Below are positions 6,122-6,364 of a stretch of 6,364 bases of DNA, in pieces. The notes under the pieces were generated by a model. That model saw nothing but the letters and a program-made list of their open reading frames with translations, did no database searches and was not told the DNA's origin. Position numbers and translations under genes: made by a program. Position 1 is the stretch's first letter, and the number at the start of each line of letters is the position of its first letter. The DNA is from an uncultured Pseudomonadota bacterium (GTDB lineage: Bacteria > Pseudomonadota > Gammaproteobacteria > Steroidobacterales > Steroidobacteraceae): positions 1 to 6,364 of the forward strand of contig CAIVYV010000291.1 in NCBI GenBank assembly GCA_903910215.1, in the 5' to 3' direction.

Positions 6122-6364
6122 ATGAAAGCCATCCCCCATAAGCGCAGCCGCGAAGTCGAAGCTTGGCTTAAGAAAGAGTTGGTCGAGCAGAAGAAGCGCT
6201 ATAAGAAAATCGTCGCCGAGCAGGATGCGCTCGCACCGAAGCGCGATAAGTGGGTAGCGGAGTTCCTGCAGCGCATCCAGACGCGCGGTACTCACGTCCA
6301 TTGGGACCAAATGCGAAAGGTTCGTCCGGAAGAGATTCCGGTTAAGCCGAAACGCAAGTTCCGA
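6122..6364 (+). CDS. Unrecognised Lys/Arg-rich protein (N-terminal 81 residues, runs off window)
   Basis: An open frame starts at ATG 6122 with AGGAG before it and has no stop in the 81 codons up to the window end. I do not recognise a family. The visible part is very basic and mostly helical in character. Residues 8-53 (RSREVEAWLKKEL onward) look like one long charged amphipathic helix or coiled coil, rich in Lys, Glu and Gln. A short THVHWDQM stretch follows, then a Pro/Lys/Arg-rich segment near VKPKRKFR. There is no signal peptide or membrane segment. The basic charge would suit nucleic-acid or ribosome binding, but this is only inference from composition. It is separated from yfcG by 88 bases, so it may have its own promoter. 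Total length and the rest of the domain content are unknown. Confidence 0.65.
   Translation, partial: MKAIPHKRSREVEAWLKKELVEQKKRYKKIVAEQDALAPKRDKWVAEFLQRIQTRGTHVHWDQMRKVRPEEIPVKPKRKFR

Noticed and set aside
5302..6132. Long minus-strand open frame (276 codons) opposite yfcG
   Set aside because: The plus strand here encodes a clear YfcG-type protein with all key motifs; the reverse frame shows no recognisable domain and is a by-product of GC-rich coding sequence.

Overview
This is a GC-rich bacterial window (near 60% GC by eye), dense with genes and with almost no intergenic space. The ABC-transporter style, the YfcG-type glutathione transferase and the general use of glutathione-dependent proteins point to a proteobacterium, more likely gamma- or beta- than an enteric. 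That placement is an inference; no rRNA or other phylogenetic marker is present.

Left part (1-2116): the end of a DppC/OppC-type permease is followed by two ATPase genes of the peptide/nickel (Dpp/Opp/Gsi) importer family. The three genes overlap by 4 and 8 bases, so they are one transcription unit. The solute-binding protein and the other permease must lie upstream of the window if they are present.

Middle (2113-4366): the same strand continues with almost no gap into a short-chain dehydrogenase/reductase (SDR), a small GST-fold protein with an eroded glutathione-binding motif, and a 249-residue beta-rich protein of unknown function. The spacing (1 to 26 bases, with Shine-Dalgarno sequences inside the preceding gene ends) suggests that all six genes are one operon. 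An importer physically linked to SDR and GST-fold genes suggests uptake followed by oxidation/reduction and possibly thiol-dependent processing of a small molecule. The substrate cannot be read from the sequence.

Right part (4363-6364): a two-domain vicinal-oxygen-chelate (VOC/glyoxalase-fold) gene runs on the minus strand. It converges on the unknown gene so tightly that both stop codons share one TTAA inside a 12-base palindrome. It is divergent from a clear YfcG-type (Nu-class) glutathione transferase/disulfide-bond reductase gene, whose best start is a GTG at 5314. After an 88-base gap holding two small hairpins, an unrecognised Lys/Arg-rich protein begins at 6122 and runs off the window.

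No RNA genes, insertion sequences, CRISPR arrays, attachment sites or origins were seen, and no gene-free stretch exceeds 300 bases. The most interesting point is the combination of importer, SDR, degenerate GST, unknown beta-rich protein, VOC protein and YfcG. It looks like an uncharacterised small-molecule uptake and conversion locus, not a known named system.
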